Shown: positions 51,770 through 59,954 of the stretch, piece by piece
Position numbering within the stretch: position 1 is the stretch's first letter
Layout of the letters: the number at the start of each line of letters is the position of its first letter
NCBI GenBank assembly: GCA_963833585.1
Contig: CAWHYF010000006.1
Location: 1,178,001-1,242,000 of the forward strand
Direction: 5' to 3'
DNA: 64,000 nt
DNA from: Bog-756 sp963833585
Lineage (GTDB): Bacteria; Actinomycetota; Acidimicrobiia; Acidimicrobiales; RAAP-2
Notes under the pieces: model-generated
The model's input: only the letters and a program-made list of their open reading frames with translations
What the model was told of the DNA's origin: nothing
Databases searched by the model: none
Position numbers and translations under genes: made by a program

Positions 51770-52815
51770 TCACTGGTGCACCGTGCGCGGGTCGGGCGGA
51801 GGGCCCGGCCGGGGTGGGATTGTGTCACCTCCGCTGACGATACCTGTGGGCCGGAGGACATGTCGATCAGGCGGACCGAAGGGTAGATTGCGCCGTCCAC
51901 CGACCCGACCGGTGGGGGACGACCGCCGACCACGGGAGGGGCGCACCGAGATGAGGACATCTGGCACCGGGCTGCCTGTTCCGTCACCCGAGGCCGCCCG
52001 GGTGGTGGTGGAGCCGCCCGGAGAGGGGCGGGCTACTGGGCCGGCGCCCCCAGCGCCGCGGTGGGCGACGACGGGACCGTCTGGCTGGCCTATCGACTGC
52101 GCCGGCCACTCGAAGGCGGCGCGCAACACCCTGGCGTAGCGGGTGGGCGGTACGTACCCGCCCACGTTGCGGGCCGGCAACTCGCTCACCGCGCCTTCGT
52201 CCACCCCGGGGAACCGGAATACCCCATCCAGGGTCTCCACCGGGGCGTCCACCAGCTCCAGGTACCGGATGAGGTGGAGCTGCGAGCGGGGGAACAGCGT
52301 GAGCAGGTGCTGCAGCTGGCGGCCGTAGAGGCCGGTCTCCAGGTAGCGCCAGAAGGGTGCCCACCCGGCCTGCCGGCGGCGGGGCTCCTCGTTGCAGGCC
52401 GTCACGAAGTCGTTGATGGTCTCGAGGCCGTCGGCCCACAGGTGGGCCCAGTTGGAGTAGGCCCGGTCGACCGGGTCGCGAAGCACCACGATCAGCCGGG
52501 CCTCGGGAACGGTCCGGCGGATCCGGAAGTGGGCGGCCGGGTCGGCCAGGTAGAACGGCGTGCTCCCCCCCGAAGTGCCCCGGCGGGGGCGGCGTCGAAG
52601 AGCTGCTCCTAGCGGTCACGCGGCCAGATCCACTCGCGGGCGCTGTGGGCGTCGCCCGGCCCGGCCCGGGTCGCCGGAGGGAGGTCGTCGCCCAGGAAGT
52701 ACTTGGGCTCCTTGACCGGCGAGAGGTAGAGCTGCGGGTGCCGGGCCCAGGGCGGCATGGAGCGCCGTGGTCCCGGCCTTGGGGCCCCGAGGACGAAGAA
52801 CTCAGGGAGTGCCAT
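51770..52815 (-). pseudogene. Sulfotransferase family gene, broken by indels and a stop
   Basis: ATG 52815 starts MALPEFFVLGAP, the PAPS-binding region. After GGGG at 52781-52784 the expected KAGTTALHAALARHPQLYL appears only in another frame, and an extra base at 52746-52748 restores the original frame for LSPVKEPKYFLGDD. A TAG at 52609-52611 sits where a Tyr codon is expected (WPRDR-stop-EQLFDAAPAG). At the seven-base run 52565-52571 the frame moves again to TPFYLAD and on to LRDPVDRAYSNWAHLWADG (3'-phosphate site) and ARNVGGYVPPTRYARVLRAAF. The rest to 51770 shows no family similarity. Either real decay or clustered sequence errors. Confidence 0.72.
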
Positions 52816-53341
52816 GGCCCCGGCGCCGTGATCGTTCACCGGCCACCAGGGCGACCAGGGCGGCGGCGGCCAGGCCCAGATCGGCGATCCCCATCGTGGT
52901 CGACGGCCATCCGTGATCGTTCCAGAGCACCGCGGCGGTGGCCAGGGCGGTGCCGACGGAGGCCAGTACCACCAGGCGCTGGAGGGCGGCTCGACGGCGT
53001 CCGCCGACCTGGCGGACGAGGGCCAGGGCCGCGGGGATGGTGAGCACGGCCAAGGTGGCGGCCCAGGGGCGGGATCCGCTGTTGGCGATGACCCCCAGCC
53101 ACCGATAGGCCTCGAGGAGGCTGATGGTGGCCAGCACTGCCAGTCCGGGGGGCCCGAACATGGGATCGGTCGGGACGGTGGAGGAGGGGTAACCGGATTC
53201 CGGCAGGTTGCCGGACCGGGGACCTCCGGGTGCCACGGCGGTCGGGGCGACGGGCGTCGGCTCGATGGTGACGTCGGGCCGTTCCTCGACGTCGGGCGGT
53301 TCCACCAGGAGGATCGGAGAAGGGGGGGAGGACAAGGGCAT
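52802..53341 (-). CDS. Hypothetical membrane protein
   Basis: A 179-residue protein from ATG 53341. A Pro-rich acidic N-terminal region of about 60 residues is followed by about four hydrophobic segments (GLAVLATISLLEAYRWLGVIA; WAATLAVLTIPAALALV; LVVLASVGTALATAAVLW; IADLGLAAAALVALVAG). It ends in a basic RSRRRGHG tail. I do not recognise the family. Its stop overlaps the sulfotransferase start by 14 bp. An AT-rich promoter-like region precedes it. Confidence 0.7.
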   Translation of the reverse strand: MPLSSPPSPILLVEPPDVEERPDVTIEPTPVAPTAVAPGGPRSGNLPESGYPSSTVPTDPMFGPPGLAVLATISLLEAYRWLGVIANSGSRPWAATLAVLTIPAALALVRQVGGRRRAALQRLVVLASVGTALATAAVLWNDHGWPSTTMGIADLGLAAAALVALVAGERSRRRGHGTP

Positions 53342-53361
53342 GGGCCTATCTCTATAAAAAC

Positions 53362-53378
53362 TACCGGATTAGTCGGTA
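53362..53378. promoter_or_regulatory. Inverted repeat in an AT-rich promoter-like gap
   Basis: TACCG-GATTAGT-CGGTA lies about 20 bp upstream of the hypothetical membrane protein gene, inside a short AT-rich stretch (CTATAAAAAC and GGTATTATG). It may be an operator or promoter element for the minus-strand genes. Confidence 0.45.
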
Positions 53379-53431
53379 TTATGCTCGGCCCCCCGTCACC
53401 GGTCAACCCGAACGCCGGTGGGCGGCTGCGG

Positions 53432-54733
53432 TCAGCGCCGGCGATAGGCGACCGGACAGGGCCGGGCCGATCGGGCCACCCCGCCGATCTGCCGCCGACG
53501 GGGGGCGGCCCGCGTGAACTGGGGGGTGAGGTCGTACTGGTCGAGCAGGCCCCGGGTGGCCACCCGGATGGCCGAGATGGAGAACCGCGCCGCCGGGCAG
53601 CTGTGCACGCCATGGCCGAACGTGCTGACCAGCTCCCGGGTGGGCAGCGGCACCGCAGGGGAGAGGCGGCGGCCCTGGTAGTGGTCGGGATCGAAGCGGT
53701 CGAGGCCGGGGGCGGCCGACGTGTTGTGCAGGGACAACATGGTGGTCAACAGGACACCGGGGTGGAGCCGGAAGGTGCCCGCGCCGGTGTCCACGTCAAT
53801 CGGGGTGAGCACCTGGCGGAGGGTGATGGAGCGCTGGGCCATGCGGATCGACTCGCTGGCACAGCGGTCGAGGAGGTCCTCGTCCCCGGCCCGGACCCGC
53901 TCCAGCAGCTCCGGCCGCTGGACCAGATTGACCACGGTCCAGGCCAGGGCGGCGTAGAGATTCGACTGCGAGCCCATGTGGATGACGATGACGTCCCGGG
54001 CGGTGGCGACCGAGCGCTCGTCGTCGGGCAGGTCGGCGTAGGAACGGAGGATCTGGGTGAGGAAGTCGTCGACCGGCGGCTGGGACCGTCGCCCCTCGAT
54101 GATCTCGGTGAAGGCGCGTTCGATCCCGGCCATGGCCGCCCACTCCCGCCGTTTCCCGGTGGCCCAGGTCACCGCGGCCTGCCCGGGCCGAACGAAGGAC
54201 TCCGAGCTGTCCAGCCGGTCGAAGAGTGGGATCAGACGGTCGATGTACCGGGCCGAGGACGCTTCGTGCCCGGCCCACGATGCCAACCCCAGGCGGTGGC
54301 TGAGCCGTCGCATCTCGGTGAAGACCTCGAAGCTGCCCGAGGGGCCCAGCCGGGCGATCTCCAGGTCGACGGCCTCTTGGAGATGATCGAGGTAGGTCTC
54401 GACCCGCTGGCTTCCGAACAGGGTCTTCGGATGGTTTCGCCGACCGAGCAGCAGTTCGACGGGGACTTTGGCCTTGATGAGCTGGTAGGTGGCGATGCCG
54501 AAGCTGGCCTGGTCCTCGGGCTGGGCGTAGAGGGAGCGGACGCCCTCGGGGGAGAAGACGCAGAACAGCCGGTGGCCGAAGGCGTCGACCACGAAGGTGT
54601 CCCCGTGCCGTCGCCGCTGGCGGCCGAAGAAGGCCGTGGGATCAGTCAGCAGCCCCAGGCCGCCGCGCACCCAGGGGATCGGGCCGCCCACGGTCGGGGC
54701 CGGGGGCTCGACCCGGGGAACGATGGCGGCCAT
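53432..54733 (-). CDS. Cytochrome P450 with atypical I-helix
   Basis: A 433-residue P450 from ATG 54733. The heme motif FGHGVHSCPAARF is at about 369-381, and ExxR is ESIR near residue 291. The I-helix reads VIVIHMGSQSNLYAALAW at about 247-264: the usual acid-Thr pair (GxDT/GxET) for oxygen activation is missing and GSQSN stands in its place. Animal CYP7/CYP8-type enzymes also have an Asn-containing variant there. The substrate is unknown; sterol- or lipid-like molecules, or rearrangement chemistry, are possible. No ferredoxin gene is adjacent. Confidence 0.88.
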   Translation of the reverse strand: MAAIVPRVEPPAPTVGGPIPWVRGGLGLLTDPTAFFGRQRRRHGDTFVVDAFGHRLFCVFSPEGVRSLYAQPEDQASFGIATYQLIKAKVPVELLLGRRNHPKTLFGSQRVETYLDHLQEAVDLEIARLGPSGSFEVFTEMRRLSHRLGLASWAGHEASSARYIDRLIPLFDRLDSSESFVRPGQAAVTWATGKRREWAAMAGIERAFTEIIEGRRSQPPVDDFLTQILRSYADLPDDERSVATARDVIVIHMGSQSNLYAALAWTVVNLVQRPELLERVRAGDEDLLDRCASESIRMAQRSITLRQVLTPIDVDTGAGTFRLHPGVLLTTMLSLHNTSAAPGLDRFDPDHYQGRRLSPAVPLPTRELVSTFGHGVHSCPAARFSISAIRVATRGLLDQYDLTPQFTRAAPRRRQIGGVARSARPCPVAYRRR

Positions 54734-54822
54734 CGTCCCGGAGCCTACGACCGGGGACCGACCGGCAGGGCGGAGCCGGCGCTGTGGTATCCCTGAGGCG
54801 TGCTGCGAGCCCGACGACGGTG

Positions 54823-55413
54823 ATGGAGCCCCCCTGGGTCCTGGGCACCGACCCGGCCCGCCCTCTCGCCGCTGGTCTCGGAGCGGACCTGGACGAACTG
54901 CCGCCGATGGTCTTCGACCCCGGGTGGTCGCAGGCTCCCGCCATCGAGCGGTGGCGTGACCGGACGCGGTACGGCCCCCGGGCCGACGGGATCGTGGTCG
55001 CGGTCTGGTCCGAGGCACCGGCACGGACCCCGGTGGTCGACCTCGACCTCGCCGGGTGGACGGCAAGGTTGGAGACGCCCTTCGCCTGGTGGTTCGCGGC
55101 GTTGGCGGTGGCGTGCGAACGATGTTCGGCGGGCGGGCAGGTGGTGGCGGTGACCGATCGCCCGGAGGTCCGGGGCAGCGCCGGGTGGGGTGTGGAGTCC
55201 GCCGTGGCTGACGCCGTGGAGGTCATGGCCAGGTCCCTGGCCGAGGTGGCGCGGTCCCGCGGGGTCCGGGTGAACGTGGTCTCCACCTCGGACCGCCTGT
55301 CGGGAGGTCGCCCCTCCCACCTCGACGGGGTGCTCGGCGCGGTGCGCATGCTGCTCTCGGCGGGCGGTCCCGGGGTCAACACCGCGGTCGTCCGGGTGGA
55401 TCCAGGATGGTGA
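54823..55413 (+). CDS. SDR-like protein lacking cofactor and active-site motifs
   Basis: A 196-residue protein from ATG 54823 (GTG 54784 is possible). The second half resembles an SDR core: an FAWWFAALAVACERC helix, the QVVAVTDRPEV strand, SAVADAVEVMARSLAEVARSRGVRVNVV and a terminal LSAGGPGVNTAVVRVDPG. There is no TGxxxGxG loop and no YxxxK. It overlaps the following canonical SDR by 7 bp. It may be a non-catalytic partner subunit, as in heteromeric SDRs, or a decaying copy. Confidence 0.65.
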   Translation: MEPPWVLGTDPARPLAAGLGADLDELPPMVFDPGWSQAPAIERWRDRTRYGPRADGIVVAVWSEAPARTPVVDLDLAGWTARLETPFAWWFAALAVACERCSAGGQVVAVTDRPEVRGSAGWGVESAVADAVEVMARSLAEVARSRGVRVNVVSTSDRLSGGRPSHLDGVLGAVRMLLSAGGPGVNTAVVRVDPGW

Positions 55414-56177
55414 CGGAGACCGCGGACCGGAAGGTGGTGCTGGTCACCGGGGCCAGTGGTGGAGTGGGCCGTGGCATCGCCATCGCCTGTGGATCGGCGG
55501 GATGGTCCGTATGGGTGGCGGCCCGGCGGTCGGCCGAGGGGAGACAGGTGGCCGACGAGGTCACCCGAGCCGGCGGAGCGGGTCACTTCGTGGCCTGTGA
55601 TGTCGGGGAGGGCGACTCGGTGGAGGAGGCGGTCGCCGCCGTGGTCGCCGAGGATGGACGGCTGACCGGGGTGGTCCACAACGCCACCAGCGGCAGGTCG
55701 CCGCATCCGGTGGTTCCCGTGGAGGTCCCGATGGGCGAGTTGCGGGACCATGTGGTCGTCTCGGTCCGCGGCGCCTACTGGGTGGCCCACCACGCCCGTC
55801 CCCACCTGGCGGCGGCGCGGGGCAGCCTGGTGCTCCTCACCTCGGAGGCAGGGTTCCGGGGCACCATGCGGCTCGCCCCCTACGCGTCAGTAAAGGCAGC
55901 CGTCCGGGGCCTGGCCCGATCCTGGGCCCGTGAGTGGGGGCGTGACGGGGTGCGGGTCAACTGCGTGGCACCCCTGGCCGAGTCACCGGCCGTCGGCGTG
56001 GCGATGGCGGCCGACCCCACCATGGCCGAGCGGGTGCTCGGCGACCACCCCATGGGCCGCCTGGGCGACCCGGTGGAGGATGTCGGGCCGGTGGTGCGGT
56101 TCCTCCTGTCCGATGAGTCCCGCTACGTCACCGGCGTCACGGTGATGGCCGATGGCGGCAACGCCCCCATCAGCTGA
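55407..56177 (+). CDS. Short-chain dehydrogenase/reductase
   Basis: A 256-residue SDR from ATG 55407. It has TGASGGVGRGIAI, HNATSG in place of the usual NNAG, Ser in VLLTSEAGFRG, the YASVK active site, and VNCVAPLAESPAVG. It ends ESRYVTGVTVMADGGNAPIS. The substrate is unknown. It is coupled to the degenerate SDR-like gene just upstream (7-bp overlap), and the pair is divergent from the P450 gene. Confidence 0.9.
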   Translation: MVTETADRKVVLVTGASGGVGRGIAIACGSAGWSVWVAARRSAEGRQVADEVTRAGGAGHFVACDVGEGDSVEEAVAAVVAEDGRLTGVVHNATSGRSPHPVVPVEVPMGELRDHVVVSVRGAYWVAHHARPHLAAARGSLVLLTSEAGFRGTMRLAPYASVKAAVRGLARSWAREWGRDGVRVNCVAPLAESPAVGVAMAADPTMAERVLGDHPMGRLGDPVEDVGPVVRFLLSDESRYVTGVTVMADGGNAPIS

Positions 56178-56680
56178 GCGCCGGGCCGGCCGAGGGTCTG
56201 GGTGCCCGGAACAGGGCGCGTGGAGGCGGTCGACCCGACTCCACGCCCGCCAGGGAAGCGGGGGACGACCGGGAGCGTGTCCCGTGCCGTCCCGGTGTCC
56301 GATGCCCGGATTCGCCGCCCGTCGGGTCCCAGTATGGGCAAAGCCCGTCCCGGATAGCAACCAGTGATTGCATTTTGTCTCCGGCCTGCACGTTTCTGCC
56401 CGGGGCCCCCGACGAAGGCCCGTCGAGCGGGTCCCGGGCGATGGACATCCTGCGCCGGGCACCGGTCGGACGGAGTGGACCAGCACCATCTGCCGTCCCC
56501 GATCTCCCCGGTCCGGAATCCGGTTCGGATCCTGGACCGATTGGTCCCGGCCCGGGCGAATTTACGATCTTCATATACAGAGTTGATGGTGTCCTTAGCC
56601 CGCTGGCATCGAATGGGAGCCGTGAGGTCGTGCGGCGCTCCTGCCGACGGGCCTCGAATCGACGGCGATGCGGAAGGTAG
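56178..56680. other. Intergenic region upstream of htrA
   Basis: About 500 bp without a convincing gene. Short frames here are Arg/Pro/Gly-rich and show no family. An AT-rich island at about 56558-56590 (ATTTACGATCTTCATATACAG) lies about 90-120 bp upstream of the htrA start and is the best promoter candidate. I see no known RNA motif. Confidence 0.55.
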
Positions 56681-58390
56681 ATGCAGATGAACGAGACCTC
56701 GGACCCAACGTCGGGACCGGACGACACGACCCCTCCGGCGCCGACCGACGCGGCCGCTCCGGAAACCCCCCCGACCGCAGCGGGCCCTGGCCCCCAGCAG
56801 GGGCCGGCCATCCCGCTACCTCCCGTGGGCGGCGCCCCGGTGGCACCGGCGGGGCCCTATCCCACCGCACCGATCGAGTACCCGCCCACCGGCCAGTACC
56901 CGCCCACCGGCCAGTACCCGCCCACCGGCCAGTACCCGCCCACCGGCCAGTACCCGCCCACCGGCCAGTACCCGCCCACCGGTCCGGGCGTGCCCGTCCC
57001 ACCGGCAGGGACCTGGCCCCCGCCACCTCACTCGGTGTGGGGTGCAGGTCCGGCCGATCCCGTCCCCGGCGGAACGCCTTCGTACCTCGGGTGGCCCTCG
57101 GCGGGCGCCGGCGCTCAGCCGGTGGCACCGACCCCGACCGCGCCCAAGCGCGGCGCCCTCGATGGCCCTGGCCACCATGGTCGTCGTCGTGGCGGTAGTG
57201 GCCGGAGTCGGGCTGGGCCACCTGGTCTGGCCCACCTCGTCTGCGTCCTCGGTCTCGGCCAGTCCGGCCACCGGCTCGGGCGGGACGTCGGGCGGGTCGT
57301 CCCCTTCGGCTCGGGATCGACCGGCAGCGGCTCCAATCCGTTCGGTAACGGATCGGCGGGCGGGTCGTCCCCCTTCGGCTCGGGCTCCTCGGGCAACACC
57401 TCCACCGGCGCCGGCGCCCCGTCGGACATCTCGGCCATCGCGGCCAAGGTTTCGCCGGCTCTGGTGGACATCAACACCAACCTCAGCTACCAGAACGAGG
57501 CCGCCGCCGGCACCGGCATGGTGCTGACCTCCAACGGGGTGGTGCTGACCAACAACCACGTCATCGACGGGGCCACCAGCATCAGCGTGACCGACGTCGG
57601 CAACGGCAAGACCTATCAGGCCAACGTGGTGGGCTATGACCGGACCGGTGACATCGCGGTGATCAAGCTGGCCAACGCCAGCGGTCTCCAGACCATCGCC
57701 ACCTCCAGCGGCACCGCCGCCGTGGGCCAGGCGGTCGTCGGAGTGGGGAACGCCGGCGGGACCGGCGGCACCCCCAGCGCGGCGGGCGGGTCGATCACCG
57801 CCCTCGACCAGTCCATCACCGCCAGTGACCAGGGCGGAGGCAACGCGGAGAACCTGACCGGGCTCATCGAGGTCAACGCCGGCATCCAGCCGGGAGACTC
57901 CGGCGGCTCCCTGGTCAACGCCCAGAGTCAGGTCATCGGGATGGACACCGCGGCCTCCGCCGACTCCAGCTACCAGGTGTCGGGCACCCAGGCCTACGCC
58001 ATCCCGATCGAGACCGCACTCTCGGTGGCTCACAAGATCACCGCCGGCCAGGCGTCCTCGACCATCCACATCGGCGCCACCGGGTTCCTCGGACTGGGCA
58101 TCTCGCCTCAGTCCGACACCGGCTCCGGCGGATTCGGGAGCAGCCCGGACTCCGGCTCGTCGGGCGCGGTGGTCTCCCAGGTGCTCTCGAACTCAGCGGC
58201 CGGGCAGGCCGGTGTGGTCTCGGGTGACACCATCGTCAGCCTCGACGGCTCGGCCATCAACTCGCCCTCGGACCTCAGCGACCTGCTCGAGCCGAAGCAC
58301 CCGGGCGACAGCGTCCGGCTCCAGTGGACCGACCAGTCCGGCCAGTCCCACACCGCCTCGGTGACGCTGGGCTCGGGCCCGCCGGCGTGA
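56681..58390 (+). CDS. HtrA/DegP-like trypsin-PDZ serine protease with N-terminal repeat region
   Basis: ATG 56681 or 56687. Six YPPTG units form a Pro-rich cytoplasmic part (about residues 67-102). A trypsin-like domain follows: catalytic His in VLTNNHVIDGATS, Asp in GYDRTGDIAVIKL, Ser in NAGIQPGDSGGSLVN. A C-terminal PDZ domain ends it (SAAGQAGVVSGDTIVSLDG). The membrane anchor is expected between them, and MALATMVVVVAVVAGVGLGH does occur there but in another frame: an extra C at 57156-57158 and a missing C at 57301-57304 bracket it. The frame as given is open but would lack the anchor. Corrected, it is a typical membrane-anchored actinobacterial HtrA (compare mycobacterial PepD/HtrA). Confidence 0.9.
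   Translation: MQMNETSDPTSGPDDTTPPAPTDAAAPETPPTAAGPGPQQGPAIPLPPVGGAPVAPAGPYPTAPIEYPPTGQYPPTGQYPPTGQYPPTGQYPPTGQYPPTGPGVPVPPAGTWPPPPHSVWGAGPADPVPGGTPSYLGWPSAGAGAQPVAPTPTAPKRGALDGPGHHGRRRGGSGRSRAGPPGLAHLVCVLGLGQSGHRLGRDVGRVVPFGSGSTGSGSNPFGNGSAGGSSPFGSGSSGNTSTGAGAPSDISAIAAKVSPALVDINTNLSYQNEAAAGTGMVLTSNGVVLTNNHVIDGATSISVTDVGNGKTYQANVVGYDRTGDIAVIKLANASGLQTIATSSGTAAVGQAVVGVGNAGGTGGTPSAAGGSITALDQSITASDQGGGNAENLTGLIEVNAGIQPGDSGGSLVNAQSQVIGMDTAASADSSYQVSGTQAYAIPIETALSVAHKITAGQASSTIHIGATGFLGLGISPQSDTGSGGFGSSPDSGSSGAVVSQVLSNSAAGQAGVVSGDTIVSLDGSAINSPSDLSDLLEPKHPGDSVRLQWTDQSGQSHTASVTLGSGPPA
56879..56986 (+). repeat. Six 18-bp tandem repeats encoding YPPTGQ
   Basis: The unit TACCCGCCCACCGGCCAG occurs five times exactly and once with a changed last codon pair. 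It lies inside htrA and encodes the Pro-rich YPPTGQ array before the membrane anchor. Near-identical DNA copies imply recent expansion or slippage. Confidence 0.9.
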
Positions 58391-58392
58391 CA

Positions 58393-58410
58393 CGGCGGCC
58401 GGCGCCGCCG
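58393..58410. terminator. 7-bp stem hairpin between convergent htrA and acyl-CoA ligase
   Basis: CGGCGGC-CGGC-GCCGCCG is a perfect 7-bp stem with a 4-nt loop, sitting in the 23-bp gap between the convergent genes. It has no T-run; a candidate bidirectional terminator. Confidence 0.5.
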
Positions 58411-58413
58411 GGG

Positions 58414-59895
58414 TCAGGACGTCAGCCGTCCGACCCGGGAGGCGCCGGCCAGCCGGGCCCGGAGCTCCTTGCGGTCGGGTTTGCCCAGGACGGTCACCGG
58501 TAGCTCGTCGGTGAAATCGAGATACTCCGGCACCTTGTAGGTGGCCAACGCCCCGGCGCAGTGCTGGAGCAGCTCCTCCACCGTGACCGGCTCGGACACC
58601 ACCACCATGGCCCCCACCCGCTCACCCAGGTCGGGGTCGGGCAGGCCCACCACCCCGGCGTCGACCACGCTGGGATGGGTGCGGAGCACCTCCTCCACCT
58701 CGACGGGGCCGAACTTCTCCCCGCCCCGGTTGATGGTGTCGGAGAGCCGGCCCACCAGGTACAGGTAACCCTGATCGTCCTGTCGTCCGATGTCACCGGT
58801 GTGGAGCCACGTCGTGGTGGTGTTCTGCACGGCCCGCACCACGAACTCGCCCACCCCACCGGGGTCGACCTCCTGTTCGGTGCCCGGCTCGACGATCCGG
58901 AGCTCGACACCGGCCAGCAGTCGCCCCACCGAGTCGAACCGGTCCCCCCGCCGGTGGTCCTCGGGGGACAGTGCGGCGTACGCCCCGAGGGTCTCGGTCT
59001 GACCGAAGGTGTTGGAGAAGTCCACGCCCGGGAAGGCGGCCACCGCCCGGCGCACCAGGTCCACCGGGGCGGCCGCGGCGCCGTAGCTCAGCGACCGCAC
59101 CGAGGTGAGGTCGGTGCTCTCGAAGCGGGGGTGATCGATGATGCGGCGGAGCATGGTCGGTACCACGAAGGTCTGGGCCACCCGGTGCCGCTCGACCAGG
59201 TCCAGCCACTCCCCGGGCTCGAACTTGGGGAGGAAGACCAGCTCCCGACCCTGATGCAGGGAGATGAACATGCCGAGGGTCCCGCCGATGTGGAAGATGG
59301 GGGCCGACATCATGTCCACCGGCTGGGGCGCATCCGGGTCGATGGGTTTCGAGTAGAACGCCAGCCGGTCGGCCACCACCCGGTGGCTGATGGCGATGGG
59401 CTTGGGGAGGCCGGTGGTTCCACTGGTGAACAACACCAGGGCGGCGTCCTCCTCCCGGCCCGCGCTGGCCGGCGTCGAGCCGTCGGGCACCTCGGTGGCG
59501 AAGATCTCCTCCTCCACCAGCACCGGTCCCCCGACCGCGGCGCCCACGGCGGCGGCGTACCGGTCACCGGCCACCCCGACCCGGGTGCCGGTCAGCTCGG
59601 CCAGCTGGCCGAGCTCGCCCGGGGTCAGGTAGGCGTTCATCTGGGCCGAGGCCGCACCCAACCGGGCCGCGGCGAAGATCGTGGCCACCGAGAGGGTGCT
59701 GCCCAGGTTGACCAGCGCCACCCGGTCGCCGGGGCCCACTCCGGCCGCGGCCAGGGCCACCTCGACCTGGCGGATGCGCTGCTCCAGCTGGCGGTAGGTG
59801 ACGGTCTGACCGTCGACCACCAGGGCCACCCGGTCCGGGACGGCCTGCAGGGGGGCGTCAGTGGCGTGGCCGACGTTCACGAGCGGCCGCGCCAC
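58414..59895 (-). CDS. AMP-forming acyl-CoA synthetase / ligase
   Basis: A 493-residue ANL-superfamily enzyme. The P-loop is VLFTSGTTGLPKPI, then the FSNTFGQTETLGAYA motif, the hinge and TGD in WLHTGDIGRQDDQGYLYLVGRLSD, and the C-terminal catalytic Lys region LGKPDRKELRARL. It activates a carboxylic acid as acyl-AMP and transfers it to CoA. It is the last gene of the minus-strand operon that begins with the alcohol dehydrogenase, 59 bp after the binding-protein gene, so it may activate the acid produced or imported by that operon. Confidence 0.92.
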   Translation of the reverse strand: MARPLVNVGHATDAPLQAVPDRVALVVDGQTVTYRQLEQRIRQVEVALAAAGVGPGDRVALVNLGSTLSVATIFAAARLGAASAQMNAYLTPGELGQLAELTGTRVGVAGDRYAAAVGAAVGGPVLVEEEIFATEVPDGSTPASAGREEDAALVLFTSGTTGLPKPIAISHRVVADRLAFYSKPIDPDAPQPVDMMSAPIFHIGGTLGMFISLHQGRELVFLPKFEPGEWLDLVERHRVAQTFVVPTMLRRIIDHPRFESTDLTSVRSLSYGAAAAPVDLVRRAVAAFPGVDFSNTFGQTETLGAYAALSPEDHRRGDRFDSVGRLLAGVELRIVEPGTEQEVDPGGVGEFVVRAVQNTTTTWLHTGDIGRQDDQGYLYLVGRLSDTINRGGEKFGPVEVEEVLRTHPSVVDAGVVGLPDPDLGERVGAMVVVSEPVTVEELLQHCAGALATYKVPEYLDFTDELPVTVLGKPDRKELRARLAGASRVGRLTS

Positions 59896-59954
59896 GGTGG
59901 GGGCGGGATGGGGGCCGTCCTCCTGGAGGGGTCACGGCAGGGCACGAGCGCCCA

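Noticed and set aside
48593..56177. Natural-product gene cluster (SDRs, P450, sulfotransferase)
   Set aside because: No core synthase, carrier protein or cyclase is present, and gene directions do not form one operon.
56879..56986. CRISPR-like repeat array
   Set aside because: The 18-bp units are directly adjacent with no spacers, in frame, and encode a protein repeat in htrA.
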